Assembly (NCBI GenBank): GCA_965204875.1
Contig: OZ242020.1
Location: 2,170,001-2,234,000, forward strand
DNA: 64,000 nucleotides
From: Aldehydirespirator sp965204875
GTDB taxonomy: Bacteria; Actinomycetota; Acidimicrobiia; Acidimicrobiales; Aldehydirespiratoraceae
Direction of reading: 5' to 3'
Below, one piece after another: positions 51,408 to 60,971 of this stretch. Below the pieces are notes generated by a model. The model saw nothing but the letters and a program-made list of their open reading frames with translations, was not told where the DNA came from and did no database searches. How positions within the stretch are numbered: the stretch's first letter is position 1; each line of letters begins with the position of its first letter. A program made the translations under genes and the position numbers.

Positions 51408-52019
51408 TCAGGGAGCAACCCCAATGAGTATTAGGGGCACCGCTGGAACCCCCCGCCCTTGACGGATCACGTTTAGAAGGTCTCGCTCGTAGTAGGGCAC
51501 GCCTGACGACATTTGGCTTTCGAGTTCCTTCATGGGGAGAATCTCTATCCCAACGTCGATGATGCCAGCTACGTAGAAGCTGAGGTGCTTCACGAACAAA
51601 TCGTGAGCGACGAAAGAGTACTTGCCAAATTGTACCTCCACCGCCACTCGGTTCTTGAGAAAGTCCGTCTGATTGTAGGACCGGATCGGCCTGCGGCCCG
51701 CCTTCTCGATTGCTTCTTTCTGCTCGCTGGCGGGTAGACCGTAGATGCTGCGCAGAAGGCGGGCGTCCGAGGTCACCCAAAAGGTGTTGTTGTGTTCCAC
51801 CCACCCCCTTGAGTTGAATTGCTCGCGGAATGAACTGTTCATGTCTATGGGAGAGTAGAGCATTCTGTCTAAGTTGCGTTTCTCCTTGGACCTCTTTGTT
51901 CGGCAGGCCGCCGCATCGATACGAGCAATGACCTCGCGTACCTCGCGCCATAGATTGGGCTGATGAACTTTCAGGTATTCCAACCCGTTGAGGTGCGAGT
52001 AATGTTCGACTAGGCGCAC
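51408..52019 (-). CDS. Type II restriction endonuclease, BglII/BstYI-like
   Basis: The product is 203 residues from GTG 52019, overlapping the methylase TAG by one base (TAGTG). The active site region TDFLKNRVAVEVQFGKYSF has D119, E128 and Q130, the same D-x8-E-x-Q spacing as BglII (Asp84, Glu93, Gln95), where Gln replaces the usual Lys of PD-(D/E)xK nucleases. The C-terminal GIIDVGIEILP and MSSGVPYYERDL also fit that family. I infer recognition of AGATCT or the degenerate RGATCY. GC content is clearly below that of the neighbours, pointing to horizontal transfer. Confidence 0.8.
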   Translation of the reverse strand: MRLVEHYSHLNGLEYLKVHQPNLWREVREVIARIDAAACRTKRSKEKRNLDRMLYSPIDMNSSFREQFNSRGWVEHNNTFWVTSDARLLRSIYGLPASEQKEAIEKAGRRPIRSYNQTDFLKNRVAVEVQFGKYSFVAHDLFVKHLSFYVAGIIDVGIEILPMKELESQMSSGVPYYERDLLNVIRQGRGVPAVPLILIGVAP

Positions 52020-52951
52020 TAATGTCCGCCCAAGGGGAGGTTCGGATCGTACACCGGTTTACCCATGGGACGTGTTCTCAGGGTGCCCTGTGCGAGATGT
52101 GCGAGTCTCTGACGGGCGATCTCGACGTATGTCTCGTCGATGTCGCACCCATAGCCGATGCGTCCGTGAGCCGCAGCGGCGATGATCGCGCTGCCGACAC
52201 CTGCGTAAGGATCGAGCACCACGTCTCCGGGGTCGGTCATCGAGAGCACCAATCGCTCCACGAGTTCGACCGGGAACTGGCAGGGGTGTATGGTCTTCTC
52301 CACGTGGTTGCTCTTGACGTTGGGGATGTCCCAAACGTCGGAGGGGTTCTTGCCTTTGGGATTTCCCGAGAGCTGGCCTGCCTTCGGACCCTTGAAGTGC
52401 TTCTTTTCCGGATACTTGGCCGGAACTCTGATCGGGTCCAAATGCCATGTGTAATCGTCCGTCTTGGTCCACCAGTTGATCGTCTCATAGCGACCCGACA
52501 GCCGCTTGGCGCAGTGCAGACCGTGGCCAAAATGCCAGATTATCCGGTTGCGGAGCTTTAGGCCGCGGCTGGCGAACGTGTCGTATAAGATTGTGTCAAG
52601 TGGAATGATCTGGCCGTTGTCAACGTAGTTGCCGACCTGCCAGCAGATTGATCCCTTGGGATGCAGCACCCTTACGCATTCGTTTACCACAGCGGCCTGG
52701 GCTTCAACGTAAGCGTTCAAGCTCCTGCGCCGCTCGTACTCTTTGCCGATGTTGTATGGGGGACTGGTCACCACCAGCTTTACGCTCTCGTCGGCGACCT
52801 CTCCCAGAAAGGCCAAGTTGTCGGCGCATACGATGTCATGGGGCGTGGGGACGAGGCGTAGCGGGGCGGGGAACAGCTCTGCGGGAATCCGCTCCAGTGG
52901 CGCATCCATGGTCGGCAGGGCTTGGTCTCGCATCATCGCACTCTTTCGCAT
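52019..52951 (-). CDS. DNA methyltransferase (N4-cytosine/N6-adenine, beta-type order) of the R-M system
   Basis: The product is 310 residues from ATG 52951 (GAGAGGG seven bases upstream). The catalytic motif IV TSPPYN is at residues 62-67, and the AdoMet motif I DPYAGVGSA is near 247-255, giving the IV-before-I order of the beta class. SPPY is typical of N4-cytosine enzymes. M.BglII-type partners are N4-cytosine methylases, consistent with the adjacent BglII-like nuclease. Methylase-first order with coupled translation protects the host during establishment. Confidence 0.88.
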   Translation of the reverse strand: MRKSAMMRDQALPTMDAPLERIPAELFPAPLRLVPTPHDIVCADNLAFLGEVADESVKLVVTSPPYNIGKEYERRRSLNAYVEAQAAVVNECVRVLHPKGSICWQVGNYVDNGQIIPLDTILYDTFASRGLKLRNRIIWHFGHGLHCAKRLSGRYETINWWTKTDDYTWHLDPIRVPAKYPEKKHFKGPKAGQLSGNPKGKNPSDVWDIPNVKSNHVEKTIHPCQFPVELVERLVLSMTDPGDVVLDPYAGVGSAIIAAAAHGRIGYGCDIDETYVEIARQRLAHLAQGTLRTRPMGKPVYDPNLPLGGH

Positions 52952-53052
52952 TGTAACCCTCTCGTTGTTGGCCGCTGTTGGATGGGAGGACCCTGCGGGC
53001 TGCTCCGAGGCGCTGTCCGTGCTGGGAGATCTTTGAAAAAGCTGTAAACGGC

Positions 53053-53081
53053 ACGATACTCACAACTCACAGAGATCGCAA
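53053..53081 (-). promoter_or_regulatory. Candidate sigma-70 type promoter for the R-M operon
   Basis: On the minus strand TTGCGA, a 17-base spacer, then TATCGT lies 102-130 bases upstream of the methylase ATG. The leader contains one AGATCT (53027-53032), the site predicted for the system. The spacing fits a housekeeping promoter, but the match is only moderate. Confidence 0.4.
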
Positions 53082-53130
53082 CCTTGCGCACCGCTCTGGC
53101 TGCCCGGCGCTGTGCGGCCACAGCGCCGTG

Positions 53131-54129
53131 CTACGCGAGGGAGCCGGTGTTGACTATCGGCGTTGTCTGCTGCTCGCTGCTCAGCACCACCAGCAGGTTG
53201 GCCACCATCGACGCCTTGGCTTCCTCGTCGAGGTCCACCACGGAGCGCTCGCTCAGCAACTCCAGCGCGTCCTCGACCATGCCGACAGCGCCCCTCACGA
53301 TGGTGCGCCGCGCCGCCACCACGGCGGCGGCCTGCTGGCGGCGCAGCATGGCCTCTGCGATCTCGGTCGCGTAGGCGAGGTGGTTGAGACGGGTCTCGAT
53401 CACCTCCACGCCCGCACGGTCGAGGCGGTCCTGCACCTCGGCGTGCAGCGTGGCCGCCACCGTGTCGGGGTCCGAGCGCAGCGACACCCGGTAGCCCTCG
53501 AAGTCATCGTAGGGGTACTGCGTGCCCAGGTGCCGGATGGCGGTCTCGCTCTGCACGTGCACGAAGTCCTCGAAGTCGTCCACCTCGAACACCGCCGCCG
53601 CGGTGTCCACCACCCGCCACACCACCACCGCGGAGATCTCGATGGGGTTGCCCTCGGCGTCGTTCACCTTCGACACGCTGGTGGTGAAGTTGTGAACCCT
53701 CAGCGAGAGCTTGCGAGACTCCATCCGGGTGAACGGGTTGGCGAGGTGCCAGCCCGGCCGGTCGACCGTGCCGCGGTAGCGGCCGAAGAGGATCAGCACC
53801 AGCGCCTCGTTGGGCTGCACCAGGTACTGGCCCGGCCATGCGAGCACGGCGGCGATCGCCCCGACTCCGATGAGCACCGCCAGTGGCCATGCCCCGGCGG
53901 CGGTGCCGATGATCCCGGCGGCCGCCACGATCAGGCCGGCCAGCGCGATCAGCACGCCGTACCAGCCGGGGAGGGTGCGGCCGGGCCAGGCCGCTATCGC
54001 CACGGTTCCGGCGCCTGTGGGCGCACCACCCCGATGCGCCGCGTCCTGTGATGGGGTGCCGGGCGGGGGAGTGACTTGTGGGGGAGCGTCGGGTGCGGGG
54101 GTGCAGGGCGGGGGCGCTTCGTCGGGCAT
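53131..54129 (-). CDS. SPFH/Band 7 (stomatin-like) membrane protein
   Basis: The product is 332 residues from ATG 54129 (AGGATG a few bases upstream). A Pro-rich leader is followed by two hydrophobic segments (about 48-95) and the SPFH core: YLVQPNEALVLILFGRYRGT, GWHLANPFTRMESRKLSLRV, ISAVVVWRVVDTAAAVFEVD and AGVEVIETRLNHLAYATEIA, then an alanine-rich coiled-coil (AEAMLRRQQAAAVVAARRTI). Proteins of this family form membrane microdomain scaffolds, often regulating proteases; no NfeD or FtsH partner is adjacent. Confidence 0.88.
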   Translation of the reverse strand: MPDEAPPPCTPAPDAPPQVTPPPGTPSQDAAHRGGAPTGAGTVAIAAWPGRTLPGWYGVLIALAGLIVAAAGIIGTAAGAWPLAVLIGVGAIAAVLAWPGQYLVQPNEALVLILFGRYRGTVDRPGWHLANPFTRMESRKLSLRVHNFTTSVSKVNDAEGNPIEISAVVVWRVVDTAAAVFEVDDFEDFVHVQSETAIRHLGTQYPYDDFEGYRVSLRSDPDTVAATLHAEVQDRLDRAGVEVIETRLNHLAYATEIAEAMLRRQQAAAVVAARRTIVRGAVGMVEDALELLSERSVVDLDEEAKASMVANLLVVLSSEQQTTPIVNTGSLA

Positions 54130-54252
54130 GCGGTCATCCTGTCGTTCGCCTGTGACGAGGCTAGCTTCCTGGCCGTTGACGATCGCCTGCTCGCGACCGG
54201 CGCCGGTCATGGTCCGCCGGCGGCGGCGCCTCAGGATGAGCAAGGAGCACAT

Positions 54253-55116
54253 ATGAGGTTCGGGATCTCTTTCGCCAATGTGGGCCCCTTCGTGAGCGGC
54301 GAGGGCACCGCCCTTCTGGCCCGCGGCGCCGAAGCGGCCGGGTTCGACTCCCTATGGACGGTGGAGCACATCCTCTATCCCGAGGGCTACGAGTCCACCT
54401 ACCCGTACGCGCCCGACGGCAAGATGCCCGGGTCGGGCAACAACCCCATCCCCGACCCTCTGGTGTGGCTCGGCTACGCCGCTGCCGTCACCAGCACCAT
54501 CGGTCTGGCCACCGGCATCTCGCTGCTGCCCGAGCGCCACCCGCTCACCTACGCCAAGGAGGTGGCCACGCTGGACGTGCTGTCGGGCGGCCGGGTGACG
54601 CTGGGCGTGGGCATCGGCTGGCTGCGCGAGGAGTTCGACGCTCTGGGAGTGACATGGCCGCGGCGCGGCCCCCGCACCGAGGAGTACATGGAGGTCATGC
54701 GCCGGGTCTGGGCCGCTGACGATGTGAGCTTCGAGGGCGAGTTCGTGTCGTTCGCCCGCGCCAGCTCCAACCCGAAGCCGGTGGCGGGCCGGGTGCCGAT
54801 CCACATCGGGGGCCACAGCATCGCCGCGGCGCGCCGTGCCGGGCGCGTCGGTGACGGGATGTTCGTAGCCGGCGGCGACATGGCGGAGCTGCTCAAGGTG
54901 GCCCGCAGCACGGCCGCCGACTGCGGGCGCGACCCCGAGGCTCTGGAAATGTCGGCCGTGCACATGGGGCTGTTCGGCGACGATCCCGATGCTGCGGTGC
55001 AGGAGGCCGAGTCCTGGGGGGTGGAGCGGCTGATGGTGCCGTCCTTCCTCTACTTCCGCGACACGGTCGAGCAGATGGCCGCCTTCGGAGAGTCAGTGAT
55101 AGCCCGCCACTCTTGA
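54253..55116 (+). CDS. Luciferase-like (LLM) F420-dependent oxidoreductase
   Basis: The product is 287 residues from ATG 54253 (MRFGISFANVGPFVSGEGTA), with AAGGAG seven bases upstream; the longer open frame from 54076 lies under the divergent SPFH gene start. Landmarks are AAGFDSLWTVEHILYPEGY, LATGISLLPERHPLTYAKEV and GGRVTLGVGIGWLREEFDAL, typical of the F420-dependent TIGR03619-like group. The substrate is unknown. The 3' end overlaps the convergent Ppx/GppA gene by 67 bases. Confidence 0.85.
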   Translation: MRFGISFANVGPFVSGEGTALLARGAEAAGFDSLWTVEHILYPEGYESTYPYAPDGKMPGSGNNPIPDPLVWLGYAAAVTSTIGLATGISLLPERHPLTYAKEVATLDVLSGGRVTLGVGIGWLREEFDALGVTWPRRGPRTEEYMEVMRRVWAADDVSFEGEFVSFARASSNPKPVAGRVPIHIGGHSIAAARRAGRVGDGMFVAGGDMAELLKVARSTAADCGRDPEALEMSAVHMGLFGDDPDAAVQEAESWGVERLMVPSFLYFRDTVEQMAAFGESVIARHS

Positions 55117-56693
55117 CTGGGGTGCCGGGGTGTCGCGGCCTCCACCGGCTGGAACTCGACGTCCCGGCCCAGCGCCGCGGCCAGCAGCCCGCAGTTGCGC
55201 CTGGCAGTAAAGAGCTCGATGTCCACATCCGCCCCCCTCGCCACCTCCACGGCAACCTCCACGGCGCTGTCGCTCAACGAGGCGTGAACCCTGCGCACGA
55301 CACGGCGATAGGTGCGGTCCAGAGCGATCCCGACGCGCAGCAGCCCGGCCAGCACGCGCACGCGGTGACGGTCGGCAGCGTCCAGGGCCGCGTACTCGGG
55401 GTGGGCGCGCCGCGGCTCGCTCTTGCGGTGATAGCGGGCCACCAGGGCGATCAGCTCCAGCTCGCCCTGCGTGAAGCCCGACAGGCGCTCGCTGTGGCGT
55501 ATCAGGTAGTAGGAGTGCTTGTGATGCGACGAGTGGGCCACGAAGCGACCGATGTTGTGCAGCAGTCCCGCCGCCTCCAGCAGCTCGCTGTCGGCGATGC
55601 CCAGTCCGTGCGCCGCCGCGGTCTCCTCGAAGAGCTCCAGGGCCAGGTCGGTGGCATGCTCGGCGTGGGTCAGGTCCTCGCGGTAGCCGCGGGCCACGGC
55701 CAGCGCGCTGGAGCGCCTCAGGTCGCTGAGGTGGTGCAGGCCGTCGCGCCGGGAGCCGGCCCGGCGGTTGAACCGGTCCAGCAGCAGCCCCTCGCGCAGC
55801 GCGCCGGCGGAGACGGTCATCGACTCGATCCCGAGAGCTTTGAAGAGCTGTCTCAGCAGCACCGCGCCCGCCACGATCACATCGCACCGGGCCGGGTCGA
55901 GGCCGGGCACGCCGAGCCGGTCGCCGGGGCGCTTGCGAGCCGCCAGGTCGGCCACGACCTCGGAGAGGTCGGAGTACTCGATGGTGGCGTTGGCGGCGCT
56001 TCTCAGGGGTTCGCCGCGGCGTGCCGCGCAGAGGTGTGCCAGCGAGGCGATAGTGCCCGAGCATCCCACGGCCGTCTCGAAGCCGATGGCTCGAACCTCG
56101 CGCGCCGCCGGGGCGATGAAGGATTTGATGTGGCGCCGGCAGGCCTTGACGGCGCCGTCACGGATCACCCCGGACGCGAAGAAGCGGTCGGTGAGCCGTA
56201 TGTGACCGAGCTTCAGGCTCCGGGCGAGAGCGGGCTCGGTGCCGTCGCCGGTGATCACCTCGGTCGATCCGCCACCGATGTCGATCACCAGGTGGCGCCT
56301 GCCCGCTATCGGAACGGCGCTCATGGCGCCCAGGTGGATCAGCCGCGCCTCCTCCACGCCGGACACCACCTGCACGGTGACGTCTGCCTCGCTGTGGGCG
56401 CGCAGCAGGAAGTCGCCCTGGTTGGCGGCCTCGCGCACGGCGCTGGTGGCCACGGCCACCACGTCGGCGTCATGGGCGTCGGCGATGTGGCGGCACTCGA
56501 GCAGCGCGGCGACGGCGCGGTCGATGGCGTCGGGCAGCAGTGCCGTCATGTCGGCGCCGCCGCTGCCGAGGCGCACGGGCATGCGCTCGCGCGCCAGCAC
56601 TTCGGGTGATCCGCCGGCGACGGGCCGGGCGATCACCATGTGTATCGAGTTGGTGCCCACGTCGATGGCAGCCAGCGCCCGTGAGCCCGTCAT
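55050..56693 (-). CDS. Ppx/GppA exopolyphosphatase family protein
   Basis: The product is 547 residues from ATG 56693. The N-terminal ASKHA-type phosphatase domain has AAIDVGTNSIHMVIARP, ATSAVREAANQGDFL, VIDIGGGSTEVITGDG and VGCSGTIASLAHL. The C-terminal half is an HD-type helical domain (LLHNIGRFVAHSSHHKHSYY, LVARYHRKSEPRRAHPEY) as in long Ppx/GppA proteins. It would hydrolyse polyphosphate and/or pppGpp, a link to the Rel enzyme in this window. The C-terminus overlaps the convergent LLM gene by 67 bases. Confidence 0.92.
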   Translation of the reverse strand: MTGSRALAAIDVGTNSIHMVIARPVAGGSPEVLARERMPVRLGSGGADMTALLPDAIDRAVAALLECRHIADAHDADVVAVATSAVREAANQGDFLLRAHSEADVTVQVVSGVEEARLIHLGAMSAVPIAGRRHLVIDIGGGSTEVITGDGTEPALARSLKLGHIRLTDRFFASGVIRDGAVKACRRHIKSFIAPAAREVRAIGFETAVGCSGTIASLAHLCAARRGEPLRSAANATIEYSDLSEVVADLAARKRPGDRLGVPGLDPARCDVIVAGAVLLRQLFKALGIESMTVSAGALREGLLLDRFNRRAGSRRDGLHHLSDLRRSSALAVARGYREDLTHAEHATDLALELFEETAAAHGLGIADSELLEAAGLLHNIGRFVAHSSHHKHSYYLIRHSERLSGFTQGELELIALVARYHRKSEPRRAHPEYAALDAADRHRVRVLAGLLRVGIALDRTYRRVVRRVHASLSDSAVEVAVEVARGADVDIELFTARRNCGLLAAALGRDVEFQPVEAATPRHPSQEWRAITDSPKAAICSTVSRK

Positions 56694-56975
56694 CGGCGGG
56701 CATCATCACGGCGGTTCCAGCCGCTTGCAACTTGGCGGCGGCCTCTCGCCGGTGACTCTGAGGCGAACTCCGGCTCCGTGTGAGCGACCCGGGAGCGGGC
56801 GCTGATCCTGGGGCGGGCCGTGAACCTGCCGGGTTGCCCTGCCGCGCTGCCGCCTGCCGGGACACCGTGTCTCGGGTGAGCCGGGCTCTTCATCAGCTCT
56901 TGACTGGCATCAATACCTTCGGTTCCACGCCGTCTGCGCCCTGCGGACATCTAATAGGAAGGGAACAACCCAGCA

Positions 56976-59900
56976 ATGAGATCGAGATCTTGGCACAGGC
57001 TTCTGGCGATACTGCTCTCGTGCGGCCTACTGGCTGCCGCATGCTCCGGCGACTCCACTGACAAAGGCCGTGATGCGGCTGACGCAGGCGGTGGGACAGG
57101 GGCGACCGGCGAGAAGCCGCCGCAGGACTCCGATTACAGCGCCGCCACAGCCGGTTCCATGCCCGAGGTCGCCGCGGATCCCGGCACCGGCGACGCCGCT
57201 CCCGAGGAGGCGTGTGACAGCGCTGGTTCGACTTCCGGCAACGGCACCGCCGGCGCCGCGGCCTCGGCTGACGGGCTGGAGCCTCCGGCCGACCTCGGCG
57301 AGTTCAACGACTATGACCCAACCGTTCCCGATCCGACGCCGCTGCCGACAGATCCCGATGTGCGCGTCGGCAGGCTCGACAACGGGCTCATCTACTACCT
57401 GCGTTCCAACGACTCGCCCGGCGACAGGATCGTGCTGAACCTGGTCGTGAACGCGGTGGCTTGTCCGACCCGCCCGATGGCCGCGGCGCGGCGCACTTTC
57501 TCGAGCACATGATGTTCAACGGCACCGAGTTCTTCGAGAAGAACGAGCTGGCTCAGGCGCTGCGCGACATGGGTATGGAGTTCGGCGCGGACCTCAACGC
57601 GTTCACGGGTCCCGACGAGACGGGATACACCCTCTCCTTTCAGCTGGAGGATGGCGAGAAGCTGGACCTCGCATTCAAGGTGCTGTCGCAGTGGGCCTCG
57701 GCGGCGACGCTGCATGAGGAGGACGTCGAAGCCGAGCGCGGCGTTGTCCTAGACGAGCAGCGTCTCCGTGAGGAGACAGCCACGGGCGGCGTCTTGGCCG
57801 CGCTGCAAGAGCTCTGGTTCCGCGGCAGTGTCTATGAGGGCGTCGCGATCGGCGGCACCAAGGAATCGAACTCGCAGATGAGCGCCGAGCAGCTGCGCGG
57901 CTTCTATGACCTCTGGTACCGGCCCGACAATATGGCCGTCGTCGCAGTGGGTGACGTCGACGTCTCCGACCTTGAGCGGCGCTTGGTCGAGAGCTTCGGC
58001 GATCTCGGCGCGCGCACACCCTCGGCTCCGGCCCAGCCGGAGCGGCACCCGTTCTCCGCAGCGTTCTCGTCGGAGACACAGGCTGCTGCGGTGACGCATC
58101 CCGACATCGGCGACCAGAGCGTCCAGCTTCAATGGCGGCTGCCGGCGTGGCCGGAGGGCACCGCCGGAGGTGAGCGGCTCGGCGTCGCCGAGGACGTCAT
58201 CGCACGCATGCTCAAAGTGCGACTCGATGCCGCCTACCAGGCCGGACTGCTCACCCAGACCACCGAGCCCGAGATCCACGTCTTCGCAATGGCGCGCGCG
58301 CTGCGATTCCTCGGAACCAACTACCAGGGCCCCGATCTCGCCGCGGCTACCACGGACTTCGTCTCGGTCGTGCGTGGCGCGTCCCGATGGGGATTCACGC
58401 AGTCCGAGATGGCTCAGGCTGTCGAGGCGATCAACGCGTCGCTCGACCTTGAGCTGCAGGGCGAGGCCACGCGGCAGGACTATCAGTTCTCCCAGCGCTA
58501 CCAGTCGCACTTCCTCACGGGGGCTGACATCTCATCCACAGCCGACCGCGCCGCTCGCCGCCGCTGCCTGCTTGAGAGTTTCACTCCTCGAGAGCTGACC
58601 GCGCATCTGCGCTGGCTGTTCGATCTCGGTGCGCCGCTCGTGGTGTCCTCGGGGCCCGACCCCGCCGAGGTGCCCACCGCCGGCGAGCTTGTTGCCGCCG
58701 TCGCTGCCGCCGTCCCGCTGGCGGCGCCCGAGGCGGAGTCCGCGGTGCAAGCCCTGATGCAGCCGCCACAGCCGGTCAGCCCGGTCAGCGAGGGCGAGTT
58801 GGACCTCTTCGAGGGCGCCTACGAGTGGGTCTTCCCCAACGGGGCGCGAGCGGTGTTCGTGCCGTCGGACATCGCCGCCGGCGAGGTGAGCGTCGTCGCA
58901 GAGAGCCTCGGCGGCACGTCGACGCTGTCGCCGGGTGACTCTGCGCTCGCACCCCACGCGGTTGCGGCGGTCGTTGCCAGTGGGGCCGGCACGGCATCGG
59001 CGACGCAGCTGGACGAGTTCCTAGCGGGCAGCACCGCCTCGGTGCGGCCGTTCATTAGCGAGCACTCCGAGGGCTTCTTCGGCACTGCGGGCACCGGCGA
59101 CCTTGAGACGCTGCTGGTGCTGATGCATCTATATGTCACGAGTCCGAACCTGACCGACGTGGCCCTGCGCGAGCAGGTTCAGGCGATGGGGTCGAGCCTG
59201 GCGAGCTCTCAGGCAGACCCGCTCTTCATCGCGGAGCTGGCGCTGCTCGACGCTCAGTACCAGGGCAGCGAATGGCATCAGATGATCGCCACGCAAGACC
59301 AGATCGACTCGGTCACCAAACAGACGCTGCGACGCCTCTACGAAGCCCGGCTCTCAGACGTCGACGACCTGACGGTTGTGTTCGTCGGCGACATCGACCG
59401 CGACACTGTGGCCGACCTTGCGGCTCGCTACATCGGCACGCTGCCCGCGGGTGAGGCGGACACCTTCGTGAACCGCCAACCGCCCTTCCCGGCGGGCGTC
59501 GACCGGATCACAGTTCCCGTCGCCGCTGGCGGGGGCAATGCCGGATTCGACATCTTCTTCGGCGCGGAGTCGGCGATCACCGCAGAGTCCCTGGTCGCTG
59601 CGGACATAGTGAGCACCATCGTCCGCGAGCTGCTCAGCGAGAGGGTGCGTGAGGAGCTCGGCGACGCCTACTCGACCTCCGCGTTCATCATGCCGAGCGA
59701 GGCCACCGGAACCTGGACCGCGCGCATCAGCTCCACCGGGTCGTCCGCGGGCCTTGAGCGGGGCCACGAGCAGGTGCTGGCGATCCTGACCGGGCTCATC
59801 TCCGACGGGCCTGCCGAGCGTGACCTGCAGCAGGCGATCGAGGTGCTCAGCGACAACTACGCGTTCGAGTCCAACTTCGACATCGTGAGGCCGCTATTGA

Positions 59901-60058
59901 GGCGATTGCATCTCGACGACGAAGATGTGGGAACGCGCGGCCAACTGCGGGCCGCGCTCGCCAACGTCACCGCCGAAGGTGTGCACCGTTACATAAAGGT
60001 GTTCTTCGACCTCGAGAACCGCATCGAGGTGTTCCGCAGCGCCGAGCGGGCCGAGTGA
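56976..60058 (+). CDS. M16 family zinc metalloprotease lipoprotein, frame broken by one base
   Basis: Two frames make one protein of about 1,027 residues. Frame one (56976-57512) begins with a lipoprotein signal (LLSCGLLAAAC lipobox) and a Ser/Thr/Gly-rich spacer, then RLDNGLIYYLRSNDSPGDRI and LNLVVNA. Frame two then continues GGLSDPPDGRGAAHFLEHMM with the inverzincin HxxEH site, EDVEAERGVVLDEQRLRE for the third ligand, and two M16 repeats to 60058. The break lies at about 57453-57460 (AACGCGGTGG); one extra G would give NAGGLSDPP and restore the family sequence. If real, the protease is inactive; if a sequencing error, it is a normal PqqL/insulinase-type enzyme anchored outside the membrane. 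Confidence 0.85.
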
Positions 60059-60087
60059 GCCGAGCGGGCCGAGTGAGCCGAGCGGCC
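60041..60087 (+). repeat. 18-bp tandem repeat at the M16 protease stop
   Basis: GCCGAGCGGGCCGAGTGA occurs at 60041 and 60059, and a partial third copy (GCCGAGCGGCC) follows. The first unit ends with the gene's own stop codon, so the stop is duplicated. Confidence 0.85.
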
Positions 60088-60144
60088 AGTTCGGGCCCGG
60101 CGGCGGACTCAGGCAGCGTCATCAATGCCGGCAGCGTGTCAGAG

Positions 60145-60813
60145 TCATCCGGGAGCGCGGCGGAGCACCTCGCGCACCATGGCGGCCACGTCGGCTGGAT
60201 GGGTGGGCATCAGCCGGTGACGGCCCTCCTCTATGGTGATCCGTCGCACGTCGGGCAGCTTGCGCTCCATGTAGTCGTTCGCCCCCATGAAGGCCCGGTC
60301 CCGGCTCCCGACCAGCAGGCCCACGGGCACGGTCACCTCGGCGAGCCTGTCGATCACCATCGAGTCGGTGTGGAGGCTGGCGGTGGCGGCCACGAGCGGA
60401 AGGTCGAGGCCGGGCGCGGCGGCGCGCACCCGGTCGTTCCAGTCCCCCCTGGCGGCAGGGTCCCGGAAACCGGGCCCTGTCGCCACCAGCACGAGCCCCC
60501 GCAGCACGCCGGGCCGGGTGATGGCGTGGGCCAGGCCCAGGTAGCCGCCCAGCGAGTGGCCCACCCACACCGCCGGCCCGGTGCGCTCCAGCACCGTGTC
60601 GATCGACGCCAGCAGCGCCTCCCGCTCATAGGCGGACGCCTCGGCCGGAGCCTCGGAGCGCCCGTGGCCGGGGAGGTCGATCGTGGTGCAGGCGCAGTCG
60701 GCCTGCAGCGCGGCGACCGTGGACTGCCAGATCGACGAGTCATCGGCGTAGCCGTGCACGAGAACCACGGCAGGCCCGGTGCCCGTCGTTGCCGAGTGCA
60801 GTCTTGTGGTCAT
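60145..60813 (-). CDS. Alpha/beta hydrolase fold protein
   Basis: The product is 222 residues from ATG 60813 (MTTRLHSATTGTGPAVVLVH). The oxyanion region VLVHGYADDSSIWQS, nucleophile elbow WVGHSLGGYLGLA, acid Asp in LLVGSRDRAFMGA and His in EGRHRLMPTHPADVAA complete the catalytic triad. The substrate cannot be predicted. The start region is duplicated twice upstream at 74-base intervals. Confidence 0.88.
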   Translation of the reverse strand: MTTRLHSATTGTGPAVVLVHGYADDSSIWQSTVAALQADCACTTIDLPGHGRSEAPAEASAYEREALLASIDTVLERTGPAVWVGHSLGGYLGLAHAITRPGVLRGLVLVATGPGFRDPAARGDWNDRVRAAAPGLDLPLVAATASLHTDSMVIDRLAEVTVPVGLLVGSRDRAFMGANDYMERKLPDVRRITIEEGRHRLMPTHPADVAAMVREVLRRAPG

Positions 60814-60962
60814 CCGCGCTGTCGCCCGCCGCGCCCCGCTGCCTGCCTCTGCGCAGCGTCTGTTGCGGAGTGCGGTCTTGTGGTCATCCGTGCCGTTGCC
60901 CGCCGCGCGCCGCGGCCTGCCTCCGCGCAGGGGCCGTTGCCGGGTGCGGTGCTGTGATCATC
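60793..60962 (-). repeat. Two start-codon echoes of the alpha/beta hydrolase gene (74-bp period)
   Basis: On the minus strand the true start ATGACCACAAGACTGCACTC (ATG 60813) is preceded 74 bases upstream by ATGACCACAAGACCGCACTC and, a further 74 bases up, by ATGATCACAGCACCGCACCC. Translation of the copies is MTTRLHSAT, MTTRPHSAT and MITAPHPAT, so codon-level similarity survives. The spacers are also alike (GCCGCGCG and CTGCCTGCCTC/CGGCCTGCCTC blocks). Confidence 0.92.
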
Positions 60963-60971
60963 TGTCAGGGG

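Noticed and set aside
53027..53032. Avoidance of AGATCT in the window as support for the R-M specificity.
   Set aside because: AGATCT also occurs near 1172, 31879, 36298, 40905 and 45141, so there is no visible avoidance; the single leader copy is only suggestive.
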